Positions 1 through 9,012 of a stretch of DNA of 64,000 bases are shown piece after piece. The notes beneath the pieces were generated by a model. That model saw nothing but the letters and a program-made list of their open reading frames with translations. It made no database searches and was not told where the DNA came from. Position numbers and translations under genes: made by a program. The stretch is taken from NCBI RefSeq assembly GCF_011043525.1, contig NZ_JAAKGO010000003.1:248001-312000 (forward strand), written 5' to 3'. Every line of letters starts with the position of its first letter. Position 1 is the first letter of the stretch. Origin of the DNA: Sphingobacterium sp. SGG-5. GTDB taxonomy: Bacteria; Bacteroidota; Bacteroidia; Sphingobacteriales; Sphingobacteriaceae.

Positions 1-994
1 TCAATTCATCGGTTTTGATGCCTACCGAAAAGTTATCGATTCGGGAGTAGACGTCGTCTTGCTTTGTAGTCCGCCAAACTTCCGGCCCGAGCATCTGGAC
101 TACGCGGTGCGGGCAGGAAAACATATTTTTTGTGAGAAACCTGTAGCCGTGGACATCCCCGGATTAAAAAGAGTGATGGCGAGTATAGCGCTGTCCAAAA
201 CAAAGGCGATCAATTTGGTGTCCGGTTTTTGCTTTCGCTATTCGCAGCCCAATCGTGAAATTGTATCCCGTATACATCAAGGGACGATTGGTGCTGTCAA
301 ATCGATCACCACTTTTCGTTATGGCGGAGAGCTGACCTATAAGGAGCGGGATGATAGCTGGTCCGAGATGGTTTACCAACTGAAGAACTGGTATTACTTC
401 CGACGGTATGCTTCGGATATGATCGTCGAGCAGTCGATACATTCTGTGGATTATATGAATTGGATCATGGGTAATAAACTGCCCCTTTCCATAAGTGCTA
501 CCGGCGGCCGACAATCCAGACCTTGGGATGGGGTAGGGAACACCTTCGATCATTTTGCTGTAGAATTTGACTATGGTGAAGGTTTGAAAGGGACACACTT
601 TTGCCGGCAGCAGAATGGCACCGAGCCTCGGAATTCGGTCGAAGTCATGGGAACAGACGGTTATGCGGAGGTCAATATTATGAGGAACTACGATATCAAA
701 GGAGCAACACCCTATAGCTATCGCGACCCCATAAACAATATGTACCAGACACAGCACGATGAGCTGTTTGCGGCTATCCGCGATCGACGTCAGGTAAACG
801 ACGGTGATTTTATGATCAATTCTACTTTATTGGCGCTATGGGCGAAGCTGTCGGCGTATTCCGGCAGGAGGCTGACCTTAGAGCAGGTTATGAATTCCAC
901 AGAGGAGCTCGGCCCGCTGTCGGATAGCTATCATTGGGATATGGCGCCCGACACATTGCCGATTGCAAAGCCGGGGTTGACATCTTTCATCTAA
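1..994 (+). CDS. Gfo/Idh/MocA family oxidoreductase (5' end missing)
   Basis: The frame is open from base 2, so the gene starts before the window and its Rossmann nucleotide-binding N-terminus is not visible. The first complete part reads DVVLLCSPPNFRPEHLDYA followed by GKHIFCEKPVAVD, the EKP motif that in this family carries the lysine near the nicotinamide and substrate. A C-terminal alpha/beta substrate domain follows. The family catalyses NAD(P)-dependent oxidation or reduction of sugars, inositols and derivatives, or glycoside cleavage by an oxidation/elimination route; the substrate cannot be read here. The next gene starts 6 nt after the stop and belongs to the same family, so the two are probably co-transcribed. 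Confidence 0.85.
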   Translation, partial: QFIGFDAYRKVIDSGVDVVLLCSPPNFRPEHLDYAVRAGKHIFCEKPVAVDIPGLKRVMASIALSKTKAINLVSGFCFRYSQPNREIVSRIHQGTIGAVKSITTFRYGGELTYKERDDSWSEMVYQLKNWYYFRRYASDMIVEQSIHSVDYMNWIMGNKLPLSISATGGRQSRPWDGVGNTFDHFAVEFDYGEGLKGTHFCRQQNGTEPRNSVEVMGTDGYAEVNIMRNYDIKGATPYSYRDPINNMYQTQHDELFAAIRDRRQVNDGDFMINSTLLALWAKLSAYSGRRLTLEQVMNSTEELGPLSDSYHWDMAPDTLPIAKPGLTSFI

Positions 995-1000
995 TAAATA

Positions 1001-2089
1001 ATGAAGATTAATAGGACTAAAATTAAAATTTTAGTGGTAGGCTGCGGCAATATGGGTGCCTCACATGCGTACGCTTATCACCATATGGATGATTTTGAAA
1101 TCGTAGGATTGGTGTCACGGGGCGTGAGTAAACAGACGCTTCAGGAGGAATTGGGGTCAGATTACCCCCTCTTTAACAACTACGAAGACGCTTTAAGAGA
1201 AAGCCGGCCCGATGCGGTGTGTATTTCTACTTATCCGGATACACATGAGGAATATGCGATCATGGCGATGGAGCATGGTGCACATGTATTTGTCGAAAAA
1301 CCTTTAGCGGATACTATCACCGGTGCCCGCCGTGTTGTGGAGACAGCAGTGAGGACCCATAAAAAGCTGGTCGTCGGCTACATCCTTCGGTATCATCCGT
1401 CCTGGGTCCAATTTATTGGAGAAGGCAGGAAGCTGGGTCACCCCTTAGTCTTCCGAATGAATCTGAATCAGCAAAGTCAAGGATATATGTGGGATGTACA
1501 CCGGAGCCTGATGAAGAGCTGTAGCCCGATAGTCGATTGTGGTGTGCATTACATCGATGTGATGTGCCAGATGACGGATGCCAGGCCGATAAGTGTTTCA
1601 GCGATAGGTGCCCGGCTTACCGATGACATTCCGCTGGATAATTATAATTACGGTCAATTACAAATACGGTTTGACGACGGGAGTGTGGGGTGGTACGAGG
1701 CCGGATGGGGACCGATGGTTAGCGAAACTGCCTTTTTTATTAAGGATGTGTTTGGTCCCCGGGGGGCCGTTTCGATCGTCGCGAAAGAAGCATCGCGGTC
1801 GGGGCAATCCGACTCGGTAGAAGCACATACCCGCACGGAAGCCATCCGTATACATCATGCCGATATCGATGCCGACAACAGGTTCACAAGGCCCGATGAA
1901 TGGATTGATCTGGAAGATGAGCCCGATCACCATGAATTGTGCAAAAGAGAGCAACTCTTTTTCTTAGCCGCTATACAGCAGGATATGGATTTAACCAAGT
2001 CCATGCAAGATGCGTTAAATAGTCTGGAGATTGCTTTGGCTTGTGATAAGGCTGTTAAAACTGGACAGGTGATACATTTGGAAGAATGA
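1001..2089 (+). CDS. Gfo/Idh/MocA family oxidoreductase
   Basis: A complete 362-residue protein. The N-terminal Rossmann fold is shown by ILVVGCGNMGASHA (GxGxxG, about residues 10-23), and GAHVFVEKPLAD (around residue 91) is the family EKP motif. The central and C-terminal parts fit the GFO/IDH/MocA substrate domain. Two different members sit side by side, 6 nt apart, as often seen in sugar or inositol catabolic loci of Bacteroidota. The gene ends 7 nt before the stop of the convergent DUF4838 gene. Substrate unknown; family assignment is secure. Confidence 0.85.
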   Translation: MKINRTKIKILVVGCGNMGASHAYAYHHMDDFEIVGLVSRGVSKQTLQEELGSDYPLFNNYEDALRESRPDAVCISTYPDTHEEYAIMAMEHGAHVFVEKPLADTITGARRVVETAVRTHKKLVVGYILRYHPSWVQFIGEGRKLGHPLVFRMNLNQQSQGYMWDVHRSLMKSCSPIVDCGVHYIDVMCQMTDARPISVSAIGARLTDDIPLDNYNYGQLQIRFDDGSVGWYEAGWGPMVSETAFFIKDVFGPRGAVSIVAKEASRSGQSDSVEAHTRTEAIRIHHADIDADNRFTRPDEWIDLEDEPDHHELCKREQLFFLAAIQQDMDLTKSMQDALNSLEIALACDKAVKTGQVIHLEE

Positions 2090-2096
2090 TAAAACA

Positions 2097-4307
2097 TTAT
2101 TCCAGCCATATTTCATCACAGGCAATCATGACCTTTTTTGTGGGGTGAAATCTCCACGATGGTAATGTTGTCAAAGGAAGGGCATATATGCGTACAGCCT
2201 GAATATTTTCTTCAGTTACTACTTTGTACGGTATGTTCGTACACGTAAAATCTTCGGTAAAATCTTCAATTTCCCTGCGCATCCGTTCCTCAAAATGTAT
2301 ACCGTCTTTTGATACAAGGATGCGCACTTCTTTTGGAGGAAAAATCCAATGCCGGGCGTCCTGTAAAAAATTGACTTCTATTGAATCTATCCGTGTAGGC
2401 TTCGTTAAGGTTATCGTCACATCCATAGGTGTGCCGTACCACATTAGCCAATTATAACTGAAGTCGAGGTATCCCGGAACATGATCGGTCAACGTGTGTG
2501 CGCCATTTGCAGGAAATGAAGGATCAAAAGGGTGTTTAATTGAGACCTCAGCCTCGGCAGCTTTATTGATCCGCATCCCTGTTTTAAAGATACCGCGCCA
2601 TTCTGCCGCATACGCGTTAGGGGATAAGCCTCCTTCCGATAATTCAACAACGCCTAAGTTGTTTGAGTCCTTTACGAAAACATCAACTTTACGTTTAACT
2701 TGCGGCCGTACTACCCACGCATCATCCTGCCGTGTGAAGATTCCGTGTTGACGTGGGCCATAAAATCGGGATTGCAGTAAAAATGTATAATCCAGCCCCC
2801 GGCTTACGCTACGGACACGTCGTGCATAAAGCGAATTTCCCTCCACGGCGGCTTCCGCTTTTTCCAATACTGTACTATAGCGATCCATCATTTCGGGGCT
2901 TAAGAAGTCCTTCCGGTTATCGATAGGGTTGCCATAGATACTGAGTGCAGACAAACGTTGGGGCAATGCTTGTCTGCGCATGCGCAGATAATCTCTTATG
3001 AAAGGGGCGGCCTTTCCGTAATACCCTTGTACGAATTCATCTGTTAGGGCTTCCTCAGATTGTTTTGTATGCCACACCAAATGTGCTAAAACAAAGGCAT
3101 TTAACTCCGCCATATCACTATAAGTGCTACCGCTTCCTTGTATAAATACGCCGTCCACCCCCGCTGACTTCATATAATCCAAGGTTTTCTGAAAAGTTCC
3201 CTGAACGGGAAATGGGGCTAAATAATGTGTAAACTGTGTGACGTAATCCCAGACGAAAACGTGCTTACTTTTCTTTTTCCATTCGGCAAGACGTCTCCTG
3301 AATGTTTTTGCGGAGGGCTCACTTCCGATGTCATTTCCCCGAAACGCATCGATGGTGCTCAACATGACATACACATTATCTGCTGTATGCAGTGTTTTTG
3401 GTGCGTCAGCAGTCTGTAAATACGCCAATGTCGTGAATTTTTTGTCGGGGAAGGCCACTGCTACCCGGTTGACAAAGTGAATTAAAGAACCTTGCGGTCC
3501 GTCTTCCTGATCGTCCAGGTGACTGCACAGTTCGCAAGTACAATGTCCGATATCGTCATTTGGGCTAATGGACCAATAGGTAGCCGAAGGATTTTCACGG
3601 ATTTTTTCTGCAAAGTAGGCTACAGTATGTTCGAAGACCTCCTCATTCGATAGACAGAGCTGTGTAGGCTGTCGTTTTCCGTTGTATAGCGCATAGTATT
3701 CCGGGTGTTTCTTAAAATAGGTCGCAGCCGGCAGAATCTTATTAAAAGTATGTCCCCATTCTCCCCATAACTCTTCCAGGTGGTGCAATCCATACCAGTC
3801 TAGGTATTCTTGATCCAATTCTATCGGAAAATAAAGCTCCCGAAAGGCAAAATCAGGCTTTGCATCAAGATAGAAGTCGGTGTCAATCCACAGCGTTTTA
3901 TAGGTGGGAATCCAAGTGTTTTCCTGTCCAATAAACCATTTCCGACCGCCGATTATCTCCCGTACGAAGCGGTACGCCGCATATACGATGCCTTTTCCAT
4001 TTCCACGTATATACAGGTTGTTGTTTTTTACCGTTAGGGAGTAGCTATCTGGAGTACTGTGCGTTTCTGCGGTAACCTGTTCAAAAATAATTGCTTTATG
4101 GCTTTTGCGATCCGACTGTATCGTTAATGTAACACCGGTGCTTTGTGCGATGTATTGCTGTAGAATATTGGCAGCTTTGAATGCCATTGGCGTATGGCTC
4201 TCGACATATATTGTATAATCGGTTTTACCATTCCTTATTAAAGGAATCCTCTCGCTGGCCTGTGTTAGTGTAGTCATTAAGCATAAAATGATAACATACT
4301 TCAACAT
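2097..4307 (-). CDS. DUF4838 domain protein with C-terminal discoidin-like domain
   Basis: A 736-residue exported protein with a signal peptide (about residues 1-17). Residues about 20-125 resemble the alpha-glucuronidase/hexosaminidase-like N-terminal domain that precedes glycoside hydrolase barrels. The middle carries the DUF4838 hallmark SPNDDIGHCTCELC. The last ~110 residues look like an F5/8 type C (discoidin) carbohydrate-binding domain (IDSIEVNFLQDARHWIFPP). A role in glycan cleavage or binding is inferred; no catalytic activity is established for the family that I know of. It is the last gene of the minus-strand operon, 1 nt after the YaiO/TPR gene, in the position where a PgaB-like hydrolase or deacetylase would be expected. 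Confidence 0.8.
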   Translation of the reverse strand: MLKYVIILCLMTTLTQASERIPLIRNGKTDYTIYVESHTPMAFKAANILQQYIAQSTGVTLTIQSDRKSHKAIIFEQVTAETHSTPDSYSLTVKNNNLYIRGNGKGIVYAAYRFVREIIGGRKWFIGQENTWIPTYKTLWIDTDFYLDAKPDFAFRELYFPIELDQEYLDWYGLHHLEELWGEWGHTFNKILPAATYFKKHPEYYALYNGKRQPTQLCLSNEEVFEHTVAYFAEKIRENPSATYWSISPNDDIGHCTCELCSHLDDQEDGPQGSLIHFVNRVAVAFPDKKFTTLAYLQTADAPKTLHTADNVYVMLSTIDAFRGNDIGSEPSAKTFRRRLAEWKKKSKHVFVWDYVTQFTHYLAPFPVQGTFQKTLDYMKSAGVDGVFIQGSGSTYSDMAELNAFVLAHLVWHTKQSEEALTDEFVQGYYGKAAPFIRDYLRMRRQALPQRLSALSIYGNPIDNRKDFLSPEMMDRYSTVLEKAEAAVEGNSLYARRVRSVSRGLDYTFLLQSRFYGPRQHGIFTRQDDAWVVRPQVKRKVDVFVKDSNNLGVVELSEGGLSPNAYAAEWRGIFKTGMRINKAAEAEVSIKHPFDPSFPANGAHTLTDHVPGYLDFSYNWLMWYGTPMDVTITLTKPTRIDSIEVNFLQDARHWIFPPKEVRILVSKDGIHFEERMRREIEDFTEDFTCTNIPYKVVTEENIQAVRIYALPLTTLPSWRFHPTKKVMIACDEIWLE

Positions 4308-4308
4308 A

Positions 4309-5838
4309 CTAGAAATATTTCTTGAGTGACAAATTCAAATCATATTGATTCAGAAAACGACTCTCTGCCACTTTGTAATAACTCCATCCGCCCATAAAGC
4401 CTAAGCTCCAGCGGCCCAACTGGTGTTGCCATCCGGCATGGATAGAACGCGAAAGAAAATTAAACCGGTTGTTCAAAAACTGGTATCTTACCTGGTCATC
4501 AGGAGAGGTGCCTATATCACCAATAATCGTGACATAAGAACGAGGCTTCTCTTCGTTATAATAATGTCGAAGTGAGAGGGAATAGGCTTGGTTCCAACGA
4601 TATTCGTCGTGCAGCAGAAAACTACGAAGATAGACAAATACTGTATTCATAGTGTACCCCGCTGACACTACGGCTCCGTAGTTATCCTGTCGATCACTCG
4701 AACGGACATATCGTCCGCCTACATCAAAAAGCCATCGGCCAGCTTCTCGGTATAGGCTGTATGCAGCTCGCCATGTGGGAAATACGGACCCGTCCGCCCA
4801 TGCGATATGATGATAAGCATACATTTTGCTATCATAATTCAACCAAGCGTCAAGCGCCATTTGATATCCCTTTTCGCCGCGTCGATTTCCGTAGTTGAAC
4901 TGACCGATAAGCATATCGTTTGTACCTATCTGATGTCCGAATTCCACGCCGGAAATAAAGAAATGACCATGCGGACGATCTTGGGCAATCTGTGTATGGT
5001 TTAGACCAACATAAAAGTCGTAAGGTAGATTCTCTCGAAATTTTTTAACCATTTTCGTGAATCGGTAGGTTTGAGGGGATGCTTGTTGAAGTTGAAGGGC
5101 ATAACGCAACGCTTGGGTATAATCCTTTTGAGCCGCGGCTATATTAGTAAGCTGTTCGGTGATAAATAAGGATGTATCTCCTCTTGCTCGGATGGATTCA
5201 TAGCTCGCCTTTGCCTCCTCATATTTCTTGCCCTGTGTAAATGCACTCGAGCGGAGATATAAGAGACGGATGTCATCTTTCTGTATCGTTTCCATGCTGT
5301 CGCTATAGGCCAGCGCTTTTTCCCAAGCGCCGGAGCTAAGCGTTTTCTTCCCTTCCTTGTACAATTGATCCATACGCCTGTCTCTGGTGTTCAGCATCTC
5401 CCTCTGGATAAATTCCTGATATCGCTGGTATAGTTCCTGATCTTGAGGGAATTTTTCTTGCGTGGTTTTCCAGATATGTCTGGCTTTTTCATCTGCTTTG
5501 GTTGACTCATATAAGTTAGCCAAGGCGATATAAGCATCCCTATAATTTGCATCTTGTGCGATCACTCGTTCCATATAAGGGATAGACCAATCGGGTTGAC
5601 CTATCTTTTGGTAACTTAATCCTAAAATATAGCTAAAGTCTACATACGAAGGATATTTAGCAAGCACCGTTCGACTCAACGAGATAGCTTGATCAACGTT
5701 CCCCATATGTAAATAACCAATAGCCTTTGAAACCAAACTATCCACATTCTGTGTCCTTCCTTCCCATACCACCTGTCCGTGAACTTGCGTTAAAAGTAAG
5801 GTCTGTAAAATAAGCCATGTATATAATCTTCTACCCAT
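4309..5838 (-). CDS. YaiO-family outer-membrane beta-barrel protein with TPR repeats
   Basis: A 509-residue protein with a signal peptide ending near VHGQ (residue 22). Residues about 30-260 are tetratricopeptide-like helical repeats (AIGYLHMGNVDQAISLSRTV, YILGLSYQKIGQPDWSIPYM and further copies). Residues about 270-509 alternate as amphipathic strands and end in a terminal Phe (LNLSLKKYF), typical of an outer-membrane barrel of the YaiO family. The build, periplasmic TPRs plus a barrel, resembles the PNAG exporter PgaA, though the family differs. It overlaps the glycosyltransferase gene by 8 nt, so an outer-membrane export role for a polysaccharide made by that enzyme is a reasonable inference. 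Confidence 0.83.
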   Translation of the reverse strand: MGRRLYTWLILQTLLLTQVHGQVVWEGRTQNVDSLVSKAIGYLHMGNVDQAISLSRTVLAKYPSYVDFSYILGLSYQKIGQPDWSIPYMERVIAQDANYRDAYIALANLYESTKADEKARHIWKTTQEKFPQDQELYQRYQEFIQREMLNTRDRRMDQLYKEGKKTLSSGAWEKALAYSDSMETIQKDDIRLLYLRSSAFTQGKKYEEAKASYESIRARGDTSLFITEQLTNIAAAQKDYTQALRYALQLQQASPQTYRFTKMVKKFRENLPYDFYVGLNHTQIAQDRPHGHFFISGVEFGHQIGTNDMLIGQFNYGNRRGEKGYQMALDAWLNYDSKMYAYHHIAWADGSVFPTWRAAYSLYREAGRWLFDVGGRYVRSSDRQDNYGAVVSAGYTMNTVFVYLRSFLLHDEYRWNQAYSLSLRHYYNEEKPRSYVTIIGDIGTSPDDQVRYQFLNNRFNFLSRSIHAGWQHQLGRWSLGFMGGWSYYKVAESRFLNQYDLNLSLKKYF

Positions 5839-7255
5839 TTTTTCTATTATTCGTTATTCCTTTCCTTTCCATTTCCCCCCAAGCATGCTTTTTTCCAAAA
5901 AGTTCTTGCACATAGCCTTTTAAAGAGCTATAAACAATAAGTGGATGATATAAAAACGGCTCTAAAAATGCAGTTATGCACAAACGTACAATATCTCGCC
6001 GGCGATTGTAATACTTAAACACATAATTATCCAATAATATGGAGAAGCTTGTTAAAAATACAGAAAAGACATATACAAAGCCTAACAAGAGAAGGGCCAT
6101 CTTCGTGTTGATGTGGCCAATACTGATCAGGTAGATATAAATAAAAATGCCAAGCACTTCGACAATAGGTGCAAGGAACTCAAAAATCGTATTGTAGGGG
6201 AACACGATCATACCAAATCTCTTATACTCGGGGTTAAAAAATACTTTTCGGTGTGTTCGGATAATCTGCATAAGCCCTCGCGCCCAGCGTACACGCTGAC
6301 GGATCAGCATTCGTAAGCTATCTGGTCCCTCCGTCCAGCATAGCGTTTGCGGAATATATTTAACTTCATACTTCTGGTTATTATCGCACATGGTTATACA
6401 CATTCGGGTAATCATTTCCATATCTTCCCCTAGTGATTTTGGATCATATCCCCCCGAAGCGATTAGGATTTCTTTGTCGAATAAACCAAGTCCTCCAGAT
6501 ACATTCGGAATACAATTCAGATAATTCCAACCCATCTTGCCCAGTAAATATGAGCGGATGTATTCCATTTCTTGGAAGCGAGCTAACAGCGGTTCGGGCA
6601 ATGCAGCTTCTACCAGCGTTCCAGAATCAATATAACTTGAATTAGACATACGCAATGTGGCGCCGACGGCGATGACCCGATTTTGAGCATCTAGCACCGC
6701 TTCCATGAGGCGGGTTAATGTGTCATTAGCCAACACACAATCAACGTCGGTGTTTAAGATGTAAGGAAAAGCCGAGACATTGATCCCGGCATTGACAGCA
6801 TCCGCCTTGCTGCCTCCATTGACCTTATCGACCACTGTCAACCGTTTATGCGAAATATCCTTCGATTTATAGATGCTCTTGATCTCTTTGCAGGGTACGA
6901 GATAATCGACCGCAAAGTCTATCGGTATGAGATCAAATTCGTCGATCAGTTTCTGTAAGGTATCATCTTTACTTCCATCGTTCACGATCACTACCTCGTA
7001 GCGTGGATAAAATAAGGTCATTAAGGAACGGACGTTATTAACGATCGTTATAGATTCGTTGTACGCGGGTGCTATTATACTGATTCCGGGCGATATTTCT
7101 GATTCGACAAGTGTTTGGGGTCTTCTATAAGCTTTTTTTTGGAGATTCTGTCGGATGGACAATAATGACATCCGAAAGAGCATGAGATAAACCAAGAAGA
7201 GTAGCATGCAATATATGCCGAAAAAAATATCTATGGAAAGAACGAACTGCTTCAT
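5831..7255 (-). CDS. Membrane-bound family 2 glycosyltransferase (PgaC/cellulose-synthase-like)
   Basis: A 474-residue processive-type GT2 enzyme. One N-terminal membrane helix (residues 8-28) precedes the catalytic domain, and about three helices follow it (around 355-450). The GT-A signatures are all present: VNDGSKDDT (Asp93), the DxD motif NTDVDC (Asp170/Asp172), the GED general-base motif (277-278) and the QxxRW motif as QRVRW (320-324). The set is typical of chain-forming synthases such as PgaC, cellulose synthase or hyaluronan synthase. The donor sugar cannot be read. Neighbours in the operon are a HEAT-repeat membrane protein upstream (12 nt) and a TPR/beta-barrel protein downstream (8 nt overlap). 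Confidence 0.9.
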   Translation of the reverse strand: MKQFVLSIDIFFGIYCMLLFLVYLMLFRMSLLSIRQNLQKKAYRRPQTLVESEISPGISIIAPAYNESITIVNNVRSLMTLFYPRYEVVIVNDGSKDDTLQKLIDEFDLIPIDFAVDYLVPCKEIKSIYKSKDISHKRLTVVDKVNGGSKADAVNAGINVSAFPYILNTDVDCVLANDTLTRLMEAVLDAQNRVIAVGATLRMSNSSYIDSGTLVEAALPEPLLARFQEMEYIRSYLLGKMGWNYLNCIPNVSGGLGLFDKEILIASGGYDPKSLGEDMEMITRMCITMCDNNQKYEVKYIPQTLCWTEGPDSLRMLIRQRVRWARGLMQIIRTHRKVFFNPEYKRFGMIVFPYNTIFEFLAPIVEVLGIFIYIYLISIGHINTKMALLLLGFVYVFSVFLTSFSILLDNYVFKYYNRRRDIVRLCITAFLEPFLYHPLIVYSSLKGYVQELFGKKHAWGEMERKGITNNRKNG

Positions 7256-7267
7256 TTCAAGACAACA

Positions 7268-8371
7268 TTAAATGTAGTGGGTGATAGGATGGCTAACATA
7301 CCGAGTAAGTTTGAGGTCTTCTGGGCTTAGTCTCTTTTCCATGTCTTTTAAAATGGGGTGACTATAGGGGCGTTGCGATAGTAATGATCGAAAGGCATTT
7401 TTTTTCAATAGAATTGACGATTGGTCCTGTTCGAAAATATCTGCCAGAAAATGGAGAGAATGCCCTTGACCGAGCCGCCCGATGGCTTTTAAAATTTCTA
7501 TTTTAAATTTCTCTTTTTCGCATTCATCATACAAGGTGCGTAATCGGGCTTCGCTTCTATAAGCGAGTAGTTTGCCCAATGTATTTATTGCTTTCAACTG
7601 TGTCCGTTCGTCTGTAGATGTGTCGATCAACCACCAAAGTGTTTCCTCGTTAAGCTGTTGGAAATGCACCATTAAATTCATGAACAACTTGTTCACAGCA
7701 AAGGTTTTGTGTGTGCCCAACCATTGGTGAAACGCATACTCTCCGACATAATCCGTTGCGATTATGCTTTGATAAATATCGATGCTATCCAGTTCACTAA
7801 TTCCATGAATCATTTTAAATACACGGTCAAAGGCCGCTTCTCCATATACCTGTAATAAATATTTATAGGTGGCGACGCGTACGTCCGTTTTGGGATCTAT
7901 GAGTAAGTCTTCTACGATTGTATCTTTGATGTGAACTTGCATTAAGGTGAGATCAGAAAGGGATCTTATCGTGGCTGTGGAGTGCTTTGCTGGATGTCGC
8001 AACTCGTATTGAGCCTCTCGGTCAAATCCCATTTCATTAAATAAATTACACATGTTCTTTCCTTTTTCCCCTCCTATATTGAATATAAATTCATGCAGGA
8101 CGCGTCTTACTACTTTGCGAACTATCGGTTTGTGCCATTCGATATCAAGCTTGTCAATCGGGAAATGGTGCGTTACATTTCCTATCAGTACATTTTCGTA
8201 CACGAAATCCCGAAGTACAGGATATATCTTCGCGTAATAACGCTTGTATCTATAGTCCTGGTAATAGAAAAATGCGATGCCGAGTAGACACATTAACCAA
8301 AAGAAAGCACTGAGAAAAAGTGACAGGTATACCAGTGACGGCAATATTGGATCCATTCCGTTATTCAGCAT
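7268..8371 (-). CDS. HEAT-repeat protein with N-terminal membrane anchor
   Basis: A 367-residue protein. One strongly hydrophobic segment (about residues 10-36) is followed by a long soluble helical part with HEAT-like pairs, for example TQLKAINTLGKLLAY, KIEILKAIGRLGQG and LLKKNAFRSLL. The soluble part is predicted cytoplasmic because no signal peptide is seen and a basic stretch (RYKRYY) follows the helix. HEAT arrays are protein-binding scaffolds. Placed between a single-domain response regulator (11 nt overlap) and a polysaccharide synthase, it is a candidate adaptor carrying the regulator's signal to the synthase; that is inference. Met6 is a possible alternative start. Confidence 0.78.
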   Translation of the reverse strand: MLNNGMDPILPSLVYLSLFLSAFFWLMCLLGIAFFYYQDYRYKRYYAKIYPVLRDFVYENVLIGNVTHHFPIDKLDIEWHKPIVRKVVRRVLHEFIFNIGGEKGKNMCNLFNEMGFDREAQYELRHPAKHSTATIRSLSDLTLMQVHIKDTIVEDLLIDPKTDVRVATYKYLLQVYGEAAFDRVFKMIHGISELDSIDIYQSIIATDYVGEYAFHQWLGTHKTFAVNKLFMNLMVHFQQLNEETLWWLIDTSTDERTQLKAINTLGKLLAYRSEARLRTLYDECEKEKFKIEILKAIGRLGQGHSLHFLADIFEQDQSSILLKKNAFRSLLSQRPYSHPILKDMEKRLSPEDLKLTRYVSHPITHYI

Positions 8372-8744
8372 GACCTATTCTTAACCGTACTCGGAAAATT
8401 AATTCTGAAGGTGAGATGGGCTTTCTCACATAGTCATTTGCGCCCACTTCAAAGCCTTCTGCAAGACTGTTATCATCCCGATATCCCGAAATAATGATAA
8501 TGGGAACATCCTTATTAAGGCTTCCTTTACGAATACTATCAATAATCTCGTAGCCGTTTGCATAGGGAAGTGCCAAGTCTGTAATCACGAGGTCAATACG
8601 CTCTTTTTCAGCCAGTGAGAGCCCTTCCTTGCCCGATTTAGCTAGTAGTAGATTATACCCCTCTTTCGCTAGAATAAATTGCATTGTACTAATTAGGATT
8701 TCATTATCCTCAATAATTAAAATTCTTTTTTTATCTTTTTTCAT
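8361..8744 (-). CDS. Single-domain response regulator (receiver only)
   Basis: A receiver domain of 127 residues with no output domain. Acidic pocket IIEDNE (residues 10-15), phosphoacceptor Asp56 in VITDLALP, Ser85 in IIISG and Lys107 in VRKPIS are all present, so it should be phosphorylatable. The frame extends 15 nt further to a TTG at 8759, but GGAGAAG lies just upstream of the ATG at 8744 and that ATG is the better start. It heads the five-gene exopolysaccharide-like operon. With no DNA-binding domain it probably acts by protein contact, perhaps with the HEAT protein encoded next. The hybrid kinase upstream on the same strand is the obvious partner. Confidence 0.88.
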   Translation of the reverse strand: MKKDKKRILIIEDNEILISTMQFILAKEGYNLLLAKSGKEGLSLAEKERIDLVITDLALPYANGYEIIDSIRKGSLNKDVPIIIISGYRDDNSLAEGFEVGANDYVRKPISPSELIFRVRLRIGHAE

Positions 8745-8870
8745 ATTCAACTTCTCCAATCACTGATAGGGGGTAAGCAATAATTGAGCAAATATTCATT
8801 TACGGTGTAGGAAAATACCTACAATCTGAAAAATAGACAGCAAAAGGGGCAAAAACACACGTGTCTGTAC

Positions 8871-8940
8871 AAAAAAAATCCTGAAGCGGGAGCTCCAGGA
8901 TCTTTTACCAAACCAATTATTAACCTAAATTATGAAATTA
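8871..8940 (-). repeat. Structured repeat element, copy 1 (hairpin plus conserved 24-nt box)
   Basis: On the plus strand this holds a run of A, a hairpin (ATCCTG 8878-8883 with CAGGAT 8896-8901; inner pairs AGC 8885-8887 with GCT 8892-8894; loop GGGA) and then a box at 8907-8930 that recurs nearly exactly in copy 2 (20471-20545). Read on the minus strand the hairpin is followed by eight T, an intrinsic-terminator form, and it lies 3' of the kinase gene ending at 9013. The conserved box upstream of the hairpin is more than a plain terminator needs. Its role is unknown. Confidence 0.7.
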
Positions 8941-9012
8941 CCTTTATAACGTCAGATCGGTCTGCGATAGTACAGTGTTGATGTTGTTTTAACATTTTTT
9001 AACAAAACGAGC

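Noticed and set aside
164..757. A 197-codon minus-strand frame
   Set aside because: Antisense to the first oxidoreductase, which has the EKP motif in the expected place.
4807..8287. Several 60-75-codon plus-strand frames within the polysaccharide operon
   Set aside because: All are antisense to genes with clear motifs and none has a family signature or ribosome-binding site.
8745..9012. Search for a tRNA or a gene in the gap between kinase and receiver
   Set aside because: Only the structured repeat is visible; no cloverleaf and no coding frame of note.
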